Assembly: GCA_965222335.1 (NCBI GenBank)
Contig: OZ244944.1
Coordinates: forward strand, 3,472,001 to 3,536,000
Direction of reading: 5' to 3'
Length of the DNA stretch: 64,000 nucleotides
Origin: G965222335 sp965222335
Lineage (GTDB): Bacteria > Pseudomonadota > Gammaproteobacteria > Pseudomonadales > Halieaceae
Shown: piece by piece, positions 52,647 through 61,749 of the stretch
Position numbering within the stretch: the first letter of the stretch is position 1
Layout: every line of letters begins with the position of its first letter
The notes under the pieces: generated by a model
What the model was told of the DNA's origin: nothing
What the model saw: only the letters and a program-made list of their open reading frames with translations
The model's database searches: none
Made by a program: the position numbers and the translations under genes

Positions 52647-52837
52647 AAGAGGGACGCGGGGTTTGGCTCCCCGATGGACGGCGCGGATTATAGCAACCAC
52701 CGGGTAAACTGCAATCGCGGTGGCTTAACCTGGCCCCGGTTTCCCTGTAGACTGGCCGCCGTTTCGACAGGGGCGGGTGGTGCACTTTATGTGACTTCGC
52801 CCGCTGACACTTCTGAGTATCGACAGGGAGAAAAGAG

Positions 52838-53152
52838 ATGGGTATGAAGACAGTCAAGAAAACCGCGGAGTACGTGATCCTGCAGCGCGGTGATGATCGC
52901 TATGCGGTCAAGGACGCCGAGCGCAAGCCGGTTAATGGCGAGGAAAAAGTGCGGATCCTGCTCCAGGAAGGCCTGATCAAGGCCCCTGCGCCCAAGGCAC
53001 CTGCTGCCGAGGAACCGGTTGAAGAGGCAGCAGAAGAAGAAGCGGCCGCTGAGGAGCCGGTCGCCGAGGAACCCGCTAGCGAGGAGCCCGCTGCCGAGGA
53101 AGCACCCGAAGCCGCGGCTGATGACGCCGGCGAGGAAGAGACCACCTCCTGA
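52838..53152 (+). CDS. Small protein with conserved N-terminus and Ala/Glu-rich tail
   Basis: A 104-aa cytoplasmic protein. The first 48 residues (KTVKKTAEYVILQRGDDRYA, then EEKVRILLQEGLIKA) look like a compact folded domain; the rest is a low-complexity acidic tail of EEP/AAEE repeats ending DAGEEETTS. No named family. The ATG follows GGGAGAAAAGAG, a strong site. Upstream of queA with a terminator between, so it is its own unit. Very acidic tails of this kind often mediate interactions with basic proteins or RNA-binding partners; that is speculation. Confidence 0.75.
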   Translation: MGMKTVKKTAEYVILQRGDDRYAVKDAERKPVNGEEKVRILLQEGLIKAPAPKAPAAEEPVEEAAEEEAAAEEPVAEEPASEEPAAEEAPEAAADDAGEEETTS

Positions 53153-53175
53153 GGCGTCAATCGCGGTACTATATT

Positions 53176-53199
53176 AAGCCGGCCCCGGGCCGGCTTTCT
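53176..53199 (+). terminator. Rho-independent terminator before queA
   Basis: Stem AGCCGGCC / GGCCGGCT with a short loop followed by TTCTT, 24 bp after the stop of the Ala/Glu-rich gene. Confidence 0.8.
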
Positions 53200-53213
53200 T
53201 CTGTGTGGTGAAC

Positions 53214-54284
53214 ATGAAACTCAGCGATTTTTCCTATGAGCTGCCCGCGGCGCTGATCGCGCAGCATCCGCCGGCAGAGCGCGGTGACAGCCGCCTGATG
53301 TGCCTCGATGGTGCGTCGGGCGCGATCAGTCATCGCCGGTTCAGCGACCTGCTGGAACTGGTGCAGCCGGGCGACCTCATGGTGTTAAACAACACCCGGG
53401 TCATCCCCGCCCGCGTTTTCGGGCAGAAGGAAACCGGCGGCCGCCTGGAAATCCTGATTGAGCGCCTGACCGGCATCGACAGCGCCCTGGCGCACATCCG
53501 CTGCAGTAAATCACCCCGGCCGGGCAGCAAGATCCTGCTCGCGGCAACCGAGGGTGAGGTGCCGGGTCCCTTCAGTGTATTTGTCACCGACCGGGTCGGC
53601 AGCCTGTTTGCCATCCGCTCGCCCGAGGGCCAGCCCCTGAGCGAGATCCTGCAGGTGATTGGGCATATGCCCCTGCCGCCCTATATCGATCGCGCCGACG
53701 ACGCCCTGGACCAGTCCCGCTACCAGACCGTATTCGCCGAGCGCGAGGGCGCGGTGGCGGCCCCCACGGCATCCCTGCACTTCACCGAATCGATGCTGGA
53801 GGCCCTCGATCAGCGCGGGGTGGGGCGCACCTTCGTGACACTGCACGTGGCCGCCGGCACCTTCCAGCCGGTGCGGGCAGACGATATCGAAGACCACGAA
53901 ATGCACGCGGAGTACCTGGAAGTGGGTCCTGAGACCTGCGAGGCGGTGGCCCGCACCCGCGCCGCCGGCGGGCGGGTCATCGCCGTGGGTACCACCGCGG
54001 TGCGCTCCCTGGAGGCGGCCAGTGAGGGCAATGGTCTGCCAAAGCCCTTTTGTGGCGACACCGATATCTTTATCTATCCCGGATATCGCTTCCACAGCGT
54101 CGATGCCATGATCACCAACTTCCATTTGCCGGAGTCGACCCTGCTGATGCTGGTCAGCGCGTTTTCCGGGCGCGAGGCGGTCATGGCTGCCTATGAGGCA
54201 GCCATCGAAGCGGGCTACCGCTTTTTCAGTTACGGCGATGCGATGTTCCTCACGCCCCAGCCCTCGGCGCTGGCGCAGTTGTGA
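53214..54284 (+). CDS. queA: S-adenosylmethionine:tRNA ribosyltransferase-isomerase QueA
   Basis: Transfers the ribosyl moiety of SAM to preQ1 in tRNA, making epoxyqueuosine. 356 aa from the ATG at 53214 (E. coli 356). Typical segments: KLSDFSYELPAALIAQHPP at the N-terminus, VLNNTRVIPAR, GHMPLPPYI, YQTVFAEREGAVAAPTASLH and TNFHLPESTLLMLVSAF. Overlaps the GTG start of tgt by 4 bp, forming the classic queuosine operon. Confidence 0.97.
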   Translation: MKLSDFSYELPAALIAQHPPAERGDSRLMCLDGASGAISHRRFSDLLELVQPGDLMVLNNTRVIPARVFGQKETGGRLEILIERLTGIDSALAHIRCSKSPRPGSKILLAATEGEVPGPFSVFVTDRVGSLFAIRSPEGQPLSEILQVIGHMPLPPYIDRADDALDQSRYQTVFAEREGAVAAPTASLHFTESMLEALDQRGVGRTFVTLHVAAGTFQPVRADDIEDHEMHAEYLEVGPETCEAVARTRAAGGRVIAVGTTAVRSLEAASEGNGLPKPFCGDTDIFIYPGYRFHSVDAMITNFHLPESTLLMLVSAFSGREAVMAAYEAAIEAGYRFFSYGDAMFLTPQPSALAQL

Positions 54285-55402
54285 GCCGCCAGTGCCACAT
54301 GCAGTTTTCCCGCTCGGCCCAGGACGGCGCGGCCCGGCGTGGCCGCCTCAGCTTTCCCCGCGGCACGGTGGAGACGCCCGCGTTTATGCCGGTGGGCACG
54401 TACGGCACGGTCAAGGGCATGCTGCCGCGGGATATCGTGGGGATTGGCGCCGAAATCATCCTCGGTAATACCTTCCATCTCTGGCTGCGCCCGGGCACCG
54501 AGGTGATCGAGGCCCACGGCGATCTGCACGACTTTATGGGCTGGGAGGGTCCCATCCTGACCGACTCCGGCGGCTTCCAGGTATTCAGCCTGGGCAAGAT
54601 GCGCAAGATTTCCGAAGAAGGTGTGCGCTTCCAGTCACCGGTGGACGGTGACCAGGTGTTCCTGGATCCCGAGAAGTCCATGGCGATCCAGCGCAGCCTG
54701 GGGTCGGATATCGTGATGATTTTCGACGAGTGCACGCCGTACCCGGCAACCGAGGCCGAGGCGCGGGCCTCCATGGAGCTATCGATGCGCTGGGCCGCGC
54801 GCAGCAAGGCGGCCCATGGCCAGAGCCCCAGTGCCCTGTTCGGCATCGTCCAGGGGGGTATGTACCCGGCGCTGCGGGCGGAGTCCCTGGCGGGGCTGGA
54901 GGCCATTGGCTTCGACGGTTACGCCATCGGCGGCCTGTCCGTTGGTGAGCCCAAGGACGAGATGCTGGCGGTGCTGGATACGATGCAGCCTCTGCTGCCC
55001 GAAGACCGGCCCCGCTACCTGATGGGGGTGGGTACGCCGGCCGATCTGTTGGAGGGTGTGCGCCGCGGGGTGGACATGTTCGACTGTGTCATGCCCACCC
55101 GCAATGCCCGCAACGGCAACATCTTCACTTCCCGGGGCGTACTGAAGCTGCGCAACGCCCGCCACAAGACCAGTACCCTGCCGCTGGACGAGGCCTGCGA
55201 CTGCTACACCTGCAGCAATTTCAGCCGCGCCTACCTGCATCACCTGGAAAAGTGCAATGAAATCCTCGGCTCCCAACTGAACACCCTGCACAATCTTTAC
55301 TACTATCAGCGGCACATGGCCGGCATCCGCCGGGCGATCGAGTCCGGTACCCTGCAGGCCTTTGCCGATCAGTTTTATGCGCAGCAGGCGCAGGGAGTCT
55401 GA
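54281..55402 (+). CDS. tgt: tRNA-guanine transglycosylase Tgt
   Basis: Exchanges guanine-34 of GUN-anticodon tRNAs for preQ1. 373 aa from a GTG overlapping the queA stop. Catalytic D95 (TDSGGFQVFS) and nucleophile D268 (FDCVMPTRNARNG) are present; zinc ligands are in CDCYTCSNF with the later His of YLHHL. Second gene of the queuosine operon; yajC-secDF, which often follow, are not here. Instead small conserved genes continue on the same strand. Confidence 0.97.
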   Translation: MSRQCHMQFSRSAQDGAARRGRLSFPRGTVETPAFMPVGTYGTVKGMLPRDIVGIGAEIILGNTFHLWLRPGTEVIEAHGDLHDFMGWEGPILTDSGGFQVFSLGKMRKISEEGVRFQSPVDGDQVFLDPEKSMAIQRSLGSDIVMIFDECTPYPATEAEARASMELSMRWAARSKAAHGQSPSALFGIVQGGMYPALRAESLAGLEAIGFDGYAIGGLSVGEPKDEMLAVLDTMQPLLPEDRPRYLMGVGTPADLLEGVRRGVDMFDCVMPTRNARNGNIFTSRGVLKLRNARHKTSTLPLDEACDCYTCSNFSRAYLHHLEKCNEILGSQLNTLHNLYYYQRHMAGIRRAIESGTLQAFADQFYAQQAQGV

Positions 55403-55404
55403 GA

Positions 55405-55725
55405 GTGTACAAGCTCTGTTTTTATGTCCCCGAATCCCACCTCGAGCCGGTGAAAGCCGCGGTATTCGCCGCCGGCGGCGGCCGCATTGGCGACTACGAC
55501 AGCTGTTGCTTCCAGCTGCGTGGCCAGGGCCAGTTCCGTCCCCTGGCGGGTAGTGACCCTTTCCTCGGCGAGGTGGGCGAGCTGGAGCAGGTTGAGGAAG
55601 TGCGCGTGGAGCTGGTCTGCAGCGCCGAGCATATCGCGGCTACGGTGGCGGCGCTCAAAACCGCACATCCCTACGAAACCCCGGCCTTTGACGTGGTGCA
55701 GCTGAGCGCCGAGTTCAGCGCCTGA
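55405..55725 (+). CDS. NIF3/YqfO C-terminal-domain-like small protein
   Basis: A 106-aa stand-alone protein matching the ferredoxin-like insert domain of NIF3/YqfO proteins: YKLCFYVPESHLEPVKAAVF, GGRIGDYDSCCFQ, GQFRPLAGSDPF and AHPYETPAFDVV. Likely trimeric and cytoplasmic, role unknown. GTG start 2 bp after the tgt stop, so it is part of the same transcript; its TGA directly abuts the ATG of the next gene. Confidence 0.85.
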   Translation: MYKLCFYVPESHLEPVKAAVFAAGGGRIGDYDSCCFQLRGQGQFRPLAGSDPFLGEVGELEQVEEVRVELVCSAEHIAATVAALKTAHPYETPAFDVVQLSAEFSA

Positions 55726-56322
55726 ATGAACACGATCAAGCAGCGGCTGGCATCCCTGGGACGACACTACCCGCCACAATTCGAAGCCTGGCGGGGCAGC
55801 GGTCGCCAGGCCGGTGTGCTGGTGGCACTGACCGATGAAGCCGAACCCCGGGTCGTGCTGGGGCGGCGCGCGGAACATCTGCCCCTGCATCCCGGGGAGA
55901 TCGCCTTTCCCGGTGGCAAGCGCGAGGACGAGGACCATGGGCCCTGGGATACCGCGCTGCGGGAGTCCGAGGAAGAGGCTGCGCTGCCGCCGGCCACGGT
56001 GACCCCCCTGGCGGAAATGCCCGCACTGGTGACGCGAACGGGCTTTTCGGTCCACCCCTGCGTCGGCATGATTCCTGCGCACAGTGCGTTGCGCGCTGAC
56101 CCGGAGGAGTTCGACCTGTTGCTCATGCCACCCCTGGCGCTGTTTGCGGAAGCCGGTCGTTTTGAGCTGCAGTGGATGCGGCTCCGCGACGAGCGGCGGG
56201 CGGTGCCACATTACTCGCTGCAGGAGGGTATGGTCTGGGGTGTCACGGCCACGGTGTTGGCCCAGGTCGTCAACGTGGTTTACGATGCCGGGTTGGATCT
56301 CAAGCGCGACTGGAAGGAATAA
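55726..56322 (+). CDS. CoA pyrophosphatase (Nudix, NudL type)
   Basis: Nudix hydrolase predicted to cleave CoA to phosphopantetheine and 3',5'-ADP, 198 aa. The Nudix box is GGKREDEDHGPWDTALRESE followed by EEAAL, with a NudL-type segment VVLGRRAEHLPLHPGEIAFP immediately upstream. It starts on the base after the preceding stop codon and is followed 2 bp after its own stop by the carbonic-anhydrase-like gene, so it is well inside an operon. Confidence 0.92.
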   Translation: MNTIKQRLASLGRHYPPQFEAWRGSGRQAGVLVALTDEAEPRVVLGRRAEHLPLHPGEIAFPGGKREDEDHGPWDTALRESEEEAALPPATVTPLAEMPALVTRTGFSVHPCVGMIPAHSALRADPEEFDLLLMPPLALFAEAGRFELQWMRLRDERRAVPHYSLQEGMVWGVTATVLAQVVNVVYDAGLDLKRDWKE

Positions 56323-56324
56323 GC

Positions 56325-56849
56325 ATGAAGTATCGTCTCGGCGACAAGCAGGTGCAGCTGGAGGGGGAGGGGCATTTCATTGCACCCAATGCCGCCGTGA
56401 TTGGCGACGTCACCCTGCACGCCGGCGCCAGCGTCTGGTTCAGCTGCGTGCTGCGTGGGGATGTGGAGCGCATTGAAATCGGCACCAACACGAACATCCA
56501 GGACGGCACCGTGATCCACGCGGACCCGGGCTTCCCGGCGGTGGTCGGTGACAACGTGACCGTGGGACACAACGCCATGCTGCACGGCTGCACAGTTGGC
56601 GACGGCAGTCTGATCGGCATCGGCGCGGTGGTGCTGAACGGCGCCAGGATCGGCCGCAACTGCCTGGTGGGCGCCAATGCCCTGGTCACCGAGGGCACCG
56701 AGGTCCCGGATGGCAGCCTGGTGTTGGGGGCGCCGGCGAAGATCAAGAAAACCCTGAGCGATGAAGAGCAGGAGATGCTGCGCCTCAACGCGGATCATTA
56801 CGTGCAGAATGCGCAACATTTCAGCGCTGAACTGCAGCCGCAGGATTGA
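56325..56849 (+). CDS. Gamma carbonic anhydrase family hexapeptide protein
   Basis: A 174-aa left-handed beta-helix protein of the YrdA/PaaY gamma-carbonic-anhydrase-like family. Hexapeptide turns are seen from residue 15 to 145 (GDVTLHAGASVWFSCVLRGD, DGTVIHADPG, VGHNAMLHGCTVGDG, SLIGIGAVVLNGA). The three zinc His positions (VIHADPG, VGHNAMLHG) are kept. Whether it hydrates CO2 is untested for most members. The ATG at 56325 is 2 bp after the Nudix stop. Confidence 0.92.
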   Translation: MKYRLGDKQVQLEGEGHFIAPNAAVIGDVTLHAGASVWFSCVLRGDVERIEIGTNTNIQDGTVIHADPGFPAVVGDNVTVGHNAMLHGCTVGDGSLIGIGAVVLNGARIGRNCLVGANALVTEGTEVPDGSLVLGAPAKIKKTLSDEEQEMLRLNADHYVQNAQHFSAELQPQD

Positions 56850-56858
56850 GGTGCGCGC

Positions 56859-57050
56859 GTGAGTGAATCCGAGCCACGCTCGCCCTGCATCTCTATCTGT
56901 GCGCTGGGTGAGGACGATATCTGTATCGGCTGCTTTCGCAGTGCCGAGGAAATCACCGACTGGTTTATGGCTGCACCGGCAGATAAAAGGGCGATCCTGG
57001 AACGAGCGCGGGAGCGCCGCGCGGCCGTCGAGGGGCCGCGCCTCAAGTAG
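56859..57050 (+). CDS. DUF1289 domain-containing small protein
   Basis: A 63-aa protein with the DUF1289 signature SPCISICALGEDDICIGCFR, four Cys likely binding an iron-sulfur cluster or zinc, followed by EEITDWFMA. Function unknown. GTG start 9 bp after the carbonic-anhydrase-like gene. Its last 8 bp overlap the 3' end of the convergent CorC-type gene. Confidence 0.88.
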   Translation: MSESEPRSPCISICALGEDDICIGCFRSAEEITDWFMAAPADKRAILERARERRAAVEGPRLK

Positions 57051-58299
57051 TGGTGCTGGCGCGCACCGCCTGCACCACGTTGCCCTGCAGCTCCAGAATT
57101 TCCAGTCGGTAGGTGTCGATCTTCAGGCCCGCATTGGCGTCGGGGAAGGACTCCAGGTACTCCAGGATCAGGCCACTCAGGGTCTTGGGCCCATCAGTGG
57201 GCAACTGCCACTCCAGTGACTTGTTGATTTCCCGGATGTTGGCGTTGCCGGTAATAATGAAGCTGCCATCCCGCTGGGGAAAAATCACATCGTCGGTGTT
57301 CACCAGGTTCGAGGTGAATTCACCCACGATTTCTTCCAGGATGTCCTCCAGGGCCACCAGCCCCATCACGTCACCGTATTCGTCCACCACCAATGCCAGG
57401 CGCAGCTTGTTCTGCTGGAAGTTGAACAGCTGGGTGTGCAGCGGTGTGCTTTCCGGGATGAAATAGGGGGTATCCATTTCGCGTTCGAGGGCGGCACGGT
57501 CCAGGCCCTGGGCGTCCAGTACCCGGGAAATGTTGCGCATGTGCAGGACGCCGACGATGTCGTTGATGTCGTCGCGCCACACGGGCAGGCGCGTGTGTGA
57601 GCTGGACTGGATGACCTTCAGGATTTCCTCGTCGGAGTCGTCCAGGTCGATGCCGTAGACATCGTTGCGCGGAACCATGATGTCATTCACCGACACCTCT
57701 TCCAGATCGAGGATGTTGAGCAGCATGCCCCGGTGACGGGTGGGAATCAGCTGGCCCGCCTCGGTCACGATGGTGCGCAGTTCCTCGGTGGAGACATGTT
57801 CGTCCCCGGCCCGGGCGGGGTCCACCCCGAGCAGGCGCAGGAGGCCGTTGGTCACGGTGTTTACCATCCACACCAGCGGGTACATGATGCGCATCAGCGG
57901 CAGCAGGATCACGCTCGCGGGGAAGGCAACCGCCTCGGGGTGCAGGGCGGCAATCGTCTTCGGCGTGATTTCGGCAAAGATCAGGATCACCAGGGTCAGG
58001 CTGACGGTGGCAATGGCGATACCCGCATCCCCCCACAGGCGTATTGCAATCACCGTGGCGATCGCCGAGGCGGAGATGTTCACCAGGTTGTTCCCGATGA
58101 GAATCAGGCCAATCAAACGATCGGGGCGATCCAGGAGCTTGCTTGCCCGTTTCGCACCACGATGCTTGTTTTTCCTGAGGTGTTTCAGCCGGTAGCGGTT
58201 CAGAGACATCATGCCGGTTTCGGAACTCGAGAAGAAACCGGAAAGCAGAATGAGGACTACCAGGACTGAGCTTAAAAGACCCAGCGGTGCTTCGTTCAA
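57043..58299 (-). CDS. CorC/HlyC (CNNM-CBS) family transporter-like protein
   Basis: A 418-aa membrane protein with an N-terminal CNNM/DUF21 domain (three or four transmembrane segments; LSGFFSSSETGMMSLNRYRL), a CBS pair (about 200-330) and a C-terminal CorC_HlyC domain. The family is implicated in magnesium or cobalt efflux. The start is a TTG at 58299; the next ATG would delete TM1. A weak ribosome binding site makes low expression likely. It lies 89 bp from the ccsA-like gene on the same strand. Confidence 0.9.
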   Translation of the reverse strand: MNEAPLGLLSSVLVVLILLSGFFSSSETGMMSLNRYRLKHLRKNKHRGAKRASKLLDRPDRLIGLILIGNNLVNISASAIATVIAIRLWGDAGIAIATVSLTLVILIFAEITPKTIAALHPEAVAFPASVILLPLMRIMYPLVWMVNTVTNGLLRLLGVDPARAGDEHVSTEELRTIVTEAGQLIPTRHRGMLLNILDLEEVSVNDIMVPRNDVYGIDLDDSDEEILKVIQSSSHTRLPVWRDDINDIVGVLHMRNISRVLDAQGLDRAALEREMDTPYFIPESTPLHTQLFNFQQNKLRLALVVDEYGDVMGLVALEDILEEIVGEFTSNLVNTDDVIFPQRDGSFIITGNANIREINKSLEWQLPTDGPKTLSGLILEYLESFPDANAGLKIDTYRLEILELQGNVVQAVRASTTT

Positions 58300-58388
58300 A
58301 TCAGGAAAAAACCCTTGGTGAGATGGAACCGCGTATCTTGAAGAAAAAGCCGAGGGGGGGCAACCCCGCTAAGCGGCACAAATACCCG

Positions 58389-59186
58389 CTAGAGAATCAG
58401 CTCCAGGACCAGTTTGGAGCCAAAAAATGCCAGCATCAGGGCCAGAAATCCCGCGAGGGTGAAGCGCACCGCGGTCTGGCTGCGCCAGCCCAGCTGGTAG
58501 TGGCCCCAGAGCAGGGTGGAAAAGGTCAGCCAGGCGACGATGGTCAGCACTGTCTTGTGCACCAGGTGCTGGGCGAAGATGTCGTCCAGGAACAGGAAGC
58601 CGGAGCCGATGGCCAGCGTCAGCAGGATCACCCCTGCCCACAACAGCTCGAACAGCATGGTTTCCATCAGTTGCAGCGGTGGCAGCAGGCGCACCAGCCC
58701 CCCGGGCTGGCGGTGGCGTAGCTGGTGATCCTGCAGTGACACCAGCGCCGCCTGCACGGCAGCCAGGGTCAGGACCGCGTAGGCCAGGATGGAGCTGCCG
58801 ATATGCATCAGCAGGCCCGGGGCCATCTGCGGGTTGCCGGCATCGGTCGCCGGGCCCAGGGATGACACCATCACCGCGATGGCCGAAAGCGGGAACAGCA
58901 CCAGCAGCAGATTCTGCAGGGGGCCGCGCAGTACCAGCCAGAACAGGCAGGCCAGGTTGGTCACGAGGAAGACCGGGGCGGCTATCTTGACCACGCCGAA
59001 ATACAGACCCGCATCGCCGGTGATACTGCGCCAGGCGACCACAGCATGACCCAGCAGGGCGATACTGGTGATCAGCAGCAGCGTGCGGCTCACCGCCTCG
59101 CGGCGCTGCAGCAGGCGCAAGGCCTGCAGCCCGGTTGCCACGAGGTAGAGCAGGGCGACCAGAGTAGCGATAAATGCAAGCGGCAT
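58389..59186 (-). CDS. CcsA/YpjD-like inner-membrane cytochrome c assembly protein
   Basis: A 265-aa protein with about eight transmembrane segments (PLAFIATLVALLYLVATGLQ onward). YpjD-type genes are regularly divergent from ffh, as here, and have the CcsA/ResC-like WxxxGHYxxGW-type motif WGHYQLGWRS. Relationship to cytochrome c biogenesis is by homology only. ATG at 59186; the frame upstream to 59255 is dropped. Convergence is not an issue; the corC-type gene follows downstream. Confidence 0.88.
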   Translation of the reverse strand: MPLAFIATLVALLYLVATGLQALRLLQRREAVSRTLLLITSIALLGHAVVAWRSITGDAGLYFGVVKIAAPVFLVTNLACLFWLVLRGPLQNLLLVLFPLSAIAVMVSSLGPATDAGNPQMAPGLLMHIGSSILAYAVLTLAAVQAALVSLQDHQLRHRQPGGLVRLLPPLQLMETMLFELLWAGVILLTLAIGSGFLFLDDIFAQHLVHKTVLTIVAWLTFSTLLWGHYQLGWRSQTAVRFTLAGFLALMLAFFGSKLVLELIL

Positions 59187-59306
59187 GGGTTTGGGGGTAG
59201 GGCCCGGGTGACGTATACTGCGGCCCTTTGTACCGGGTTGGCCCGCGGGAATCAATAGCGCGGCCCCGCCTGTCTCCTGCCAACGCCAGTCAGCAAGAGT
59301 TTCAGC

Positions 59307-60686
59307 ATGTTTGAGAGTTTGTCAGATCGCCTGTCCCAGAGCCTGCGCAGCGTCAGCGGTAAGGCGCGGCTCACCGAGGACAACATCCAGGGCACCCTGC
59401 GCGAGGTGCGCATGGCCCTGCTGGAGGCCGACGTGGCCCTGCCCGTGGTCAAGGATTTTGTCGAGTCGGTCAAGCAGCGCGCCCTCGGGCAGGAGGTGAT
59501 GAAGAGCCTCAGCCCGGGGCAGGCCTTCCTCAAGATCGTCCAGGGTGAGCTGGAAGCGGTCATGGGCAGCGCCAACGAAGGCCTGGATCTCGCGGTCCAG
59601 CCCCCGGCGGTAATCCTGATGGCGGGCCTGCAGGGTGCGGGTAAGACCACCTCGGTGGCCAAGCTGGCAAAGCTGCTCAAGGAGCGGGACAAGAAGTCGG
59701 TGACCGTGGTCAGTGCCGACGTCTACCGCCCCGCCGCGATCAAGCAGCTGGAGACCCTGGCGGGCGAGGTCGGGGCGGATTTCTTTCCCAGCGACGCCGG
59801 GCAAAAGCCGGTCGACATCGCTCGCGCCGCGCTTGAGCACGCGAAGGTCAAGTTTTCTGATGTGCTGATTGTGGACACCGCCGGCCGCCTGGCGATCGAC
59901 GAGGCGATGATGGCGGAAATCGCCGAACTGAACCGGGCGCTGAACCCGGCGGAAACCCTGTTCGTGGTCGACGCCATGACCGGCCAGGATGCGGCCACCA
60001 CGGCCAAGGCCTTTGGCGAGGCCCTGCCCCTGACCGGGGTGATCCTGACCAAGGTGGATGCCGACTCCCGCGGCGGCGCGGCGCTGTCGGTGCGCAGTGT
60101 TACCGGCAAGCCGATCAAGTTCCTGGGGGTGGGTGAGAAAACGGCCGCCCTGGACCCCTTCCACCCGGACCGCCTGGCCTCGCGCATCCTCGGCATGGGC
60201 GACATGCTGTCGCTGATCGAGGAGGCGGAGCAGAAGGTCGATCGCAAGAAGGCCGAGCGGCTGGCGCGCAAGGTCAAGAAGGGCCAGCGCTTTGACCTGG
60301 AGGATTTCCGCGACCAGCTGCAGCAGATGAACAGCATGGGCGGGATCACCGGCATGCTGGACAAGCTGCCGGGCATGGGCAATATGGCCCAGGCTGCGCA
60401 GCAGAATATGGACACCAAGCTGTTCGCCCGCATGGAGGCGATGATCAACTCCATGACCCCGCTGGAGCGGCGCAAGCCGGAACTGATCTCCGGCTCGCGC
60501 AAGCGCCGCATCACCCAGGGCTCCGGGACCCAGGTCCAGGACCTCAATCGCCTGCTGAAGCAGCACAAGCAGATGCAGAAGATGATGAAGAAGATGAAGG
60601 GTGGCGGCATGGAGAAGATGATGCGCGGCATGGGTGGCATGATGCCGCCGGGCGGCGGCGCTGGCGGCGGTTTCCCCTTCCGCTGA
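59307..60686 (+). CDS. ffh: Signal recognition particle protein Ffh
   Basis: SRP54 GTPase that binds 4.5S RNA and signal sequences for co-translational targeting. 459 aa: N domain (FESLSDRLSQSLRSVSGKAR), G domain with GLQGAGKTTSVAKLA, DTAGR and TKVD, and the Met-rich M domain from about 325 (SGSRKRRITQGSGTQVQDL, then MMKKMKGG repeats). First gene of the ffh-rpsP-rimM-trmD-rplS block. Confidence 0.98.
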   Translation: MFESLSDRLSQSLRSVSGKARLTEDNIQGTLREVRMALLEADVALPVVKDFVESVKQRALGQEVMKSLSPGQAFLKIVQGELEAVMGSANEGLDLAVQPPAVILMAGLQGAGKTTSVAKLAKLLKERDKKSVTVVSADVYRPAAIKQLETLAGEVGADFFPSDAGQKPVDIARAALEHAKVKFSDVLIVDTAGRLAIDEAMMAEIAELNRALNPAETLFVVDAMTGQDAATTAKAFGEALPLTGVILTKVDADSRGGAALSVRSVTGKPIKFLGVGEKTAALDPFHPDRLASRILGMGDMLSLIEEAEQKVDRKKAERLARKVKKGQRFDLEDFRDQLQQMNSMGGITGMLDKLPGMGNMAQAAQQNMDTKLFARMEAMINSMTPLERRKPELISGSRKRRITQGSGTQVQDLNRLLKQHKQMQKMMKKMKGGGMEKMMRGMGGMMPPGGGAGGGFPFR

Positions 60687-60879
60687 GGCCCCCGGCCGCG
60701 AGCCTTGCGGGCCGCGCCTAAGCTACCGATTCTACGGCAAAAATCCCATTCCGAGGGGTTCCCCTGGGAGTGGAATTTCCGTATGATACGCCACCTTTCC
60801 GGCCACGGTGCCGGTATTTGTCGTGGAGTCGTGGTGAGTTCGCCGCTGTTCCCCAGTTTTTACTAGGAATTTACGGAAT

Positions 60880-61140
60880 ATGGTAACAATTCGTTTATCT
60901 CGCGGTGGTGCCAAGAAGCGCCCGTTTTATCACCTGACCGTGACCGACAGCCGCAAATCGCGCGATGGCCGTTTTATCGAGCGCGTTGGTTTCTTTAACC
61001 CGGTCGCTCGCGGCCAGGAAGAGCGCCTGCGTATCGACACGGATCGTATCGAGTACTGGCAGGGCCAGGGCGCGCAGCTGTCCGAGCGCGTGGCCAAGCT
61101 GCTTAAGGAAGCTCCTGGCGCAGAAGCGCCTGCTGCGTAA
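60880..61140 (+). CDS. rpsP: 30S ribosomal protein S16
   Basis: Ribosomal protein bS16, 86 aa (VTIRLSRGGAKKRPFYHLTV at the start). The 193-bp gap from ffh has a TATGAT -10-like box at 60782 with only a weak -35 match, so this is probably where the rpsP-rimM-trmD-rplS transcript begins. Tail EAPGAEAPAA is slightly extended. Confidence 0.98.
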   Translation: MVTIRLSRGGAKKRPFYHLTVTDSRKSRDGRFIERVGFFNPVARGQEERLRIDTDRIEYWQGQGAQLSERVAKLLKEAPGAEAPAA

Positions 61141-61155
61141 GCGGTTTCCGCTTGC

Positions 61156-61716
61156 ATGGGAGCGCGTGCCGCCAGTGACAGTGACTGGTTGACCGTCGGT
61201 AAGATTACCGGCTGCTACGGGATCAAGGGCTGGGTCAAGGTACACGCGTTCACCGAGCCGCAGGAAAACTTCCTGCAGTTCGGGAAGTGGGTGGTGCGCC
61301 GGCGCGGTGGCAGCGAAGCGATCGAGTTCGATGCGGGCCGGCGCCAGGGCAAGGGTCTGGTCGCGCATATCAAGGGTGTGGATGATCGCACCGCGGCCGA
61401 GGCCTTCCAGGGCCTGGAGGTGGCAGTCCCCCCGGACAGCCTGCCGGCGCTGGAAGAGGATGAGTTTTACTGGCACCAGTTGCAGGGTTTGGCGGTCTGG
61501 TGCCGGGACGGGTCGGACCCCGGGTCGGCGGCGGTGCTGCTGGGCGAGGTGGACCACCTGATCGAGACCGGGGCCAATGACGTCCTGGTGGTCAGGCCCA
61601 GCGAGGGCAGCATCGACCAGCGGGAGCGGCTGATTCCCTACGTGCCGGATGATGTGGTGACCAGGGTCGATCTGGCCGCCGGCAGAATGGATGTGGACTG
61701 GTTCCCCGACGAGTAG
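61156..61716 (+). CDS. rimM: Ribosome maturation factor RimM
   Basis: 30S maturation factor that binds S19 near helix 31-33 of 16S rRNA. 186 aa with the N-terminal RimM domain (LTVGKITGCYGIKGWVKVHA) and the PRC barrel (DEFYWHQLQGLAVW onward). Fifteen bases after rpsP in the canonical order. The ATG at 61156 has a poor ribosome binding site, so coupling to rpsP translation is likely. Confidence 0.97.
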   Translation: MGARAASDSDWLTVGKITGCYGIKGWVKVHAFTEPQENFLQFGKWVVRRRGGSEAIEFDAGRRQGKGLVAHIKGVDDRTAAEAFQGLEVAVPPDSLPALEEDEFYWHQLQGLAVWCRDGSDPGSAAVLLGEVDHLIETGANDVLVVRPSEGSIDQRERLIPYVPDDVVTRVDLAAGRMDVDWFPDE

Positions 61717-61749
61717 GAGCCAGCCAGAGAACGACAGGGAGCGGGCACA

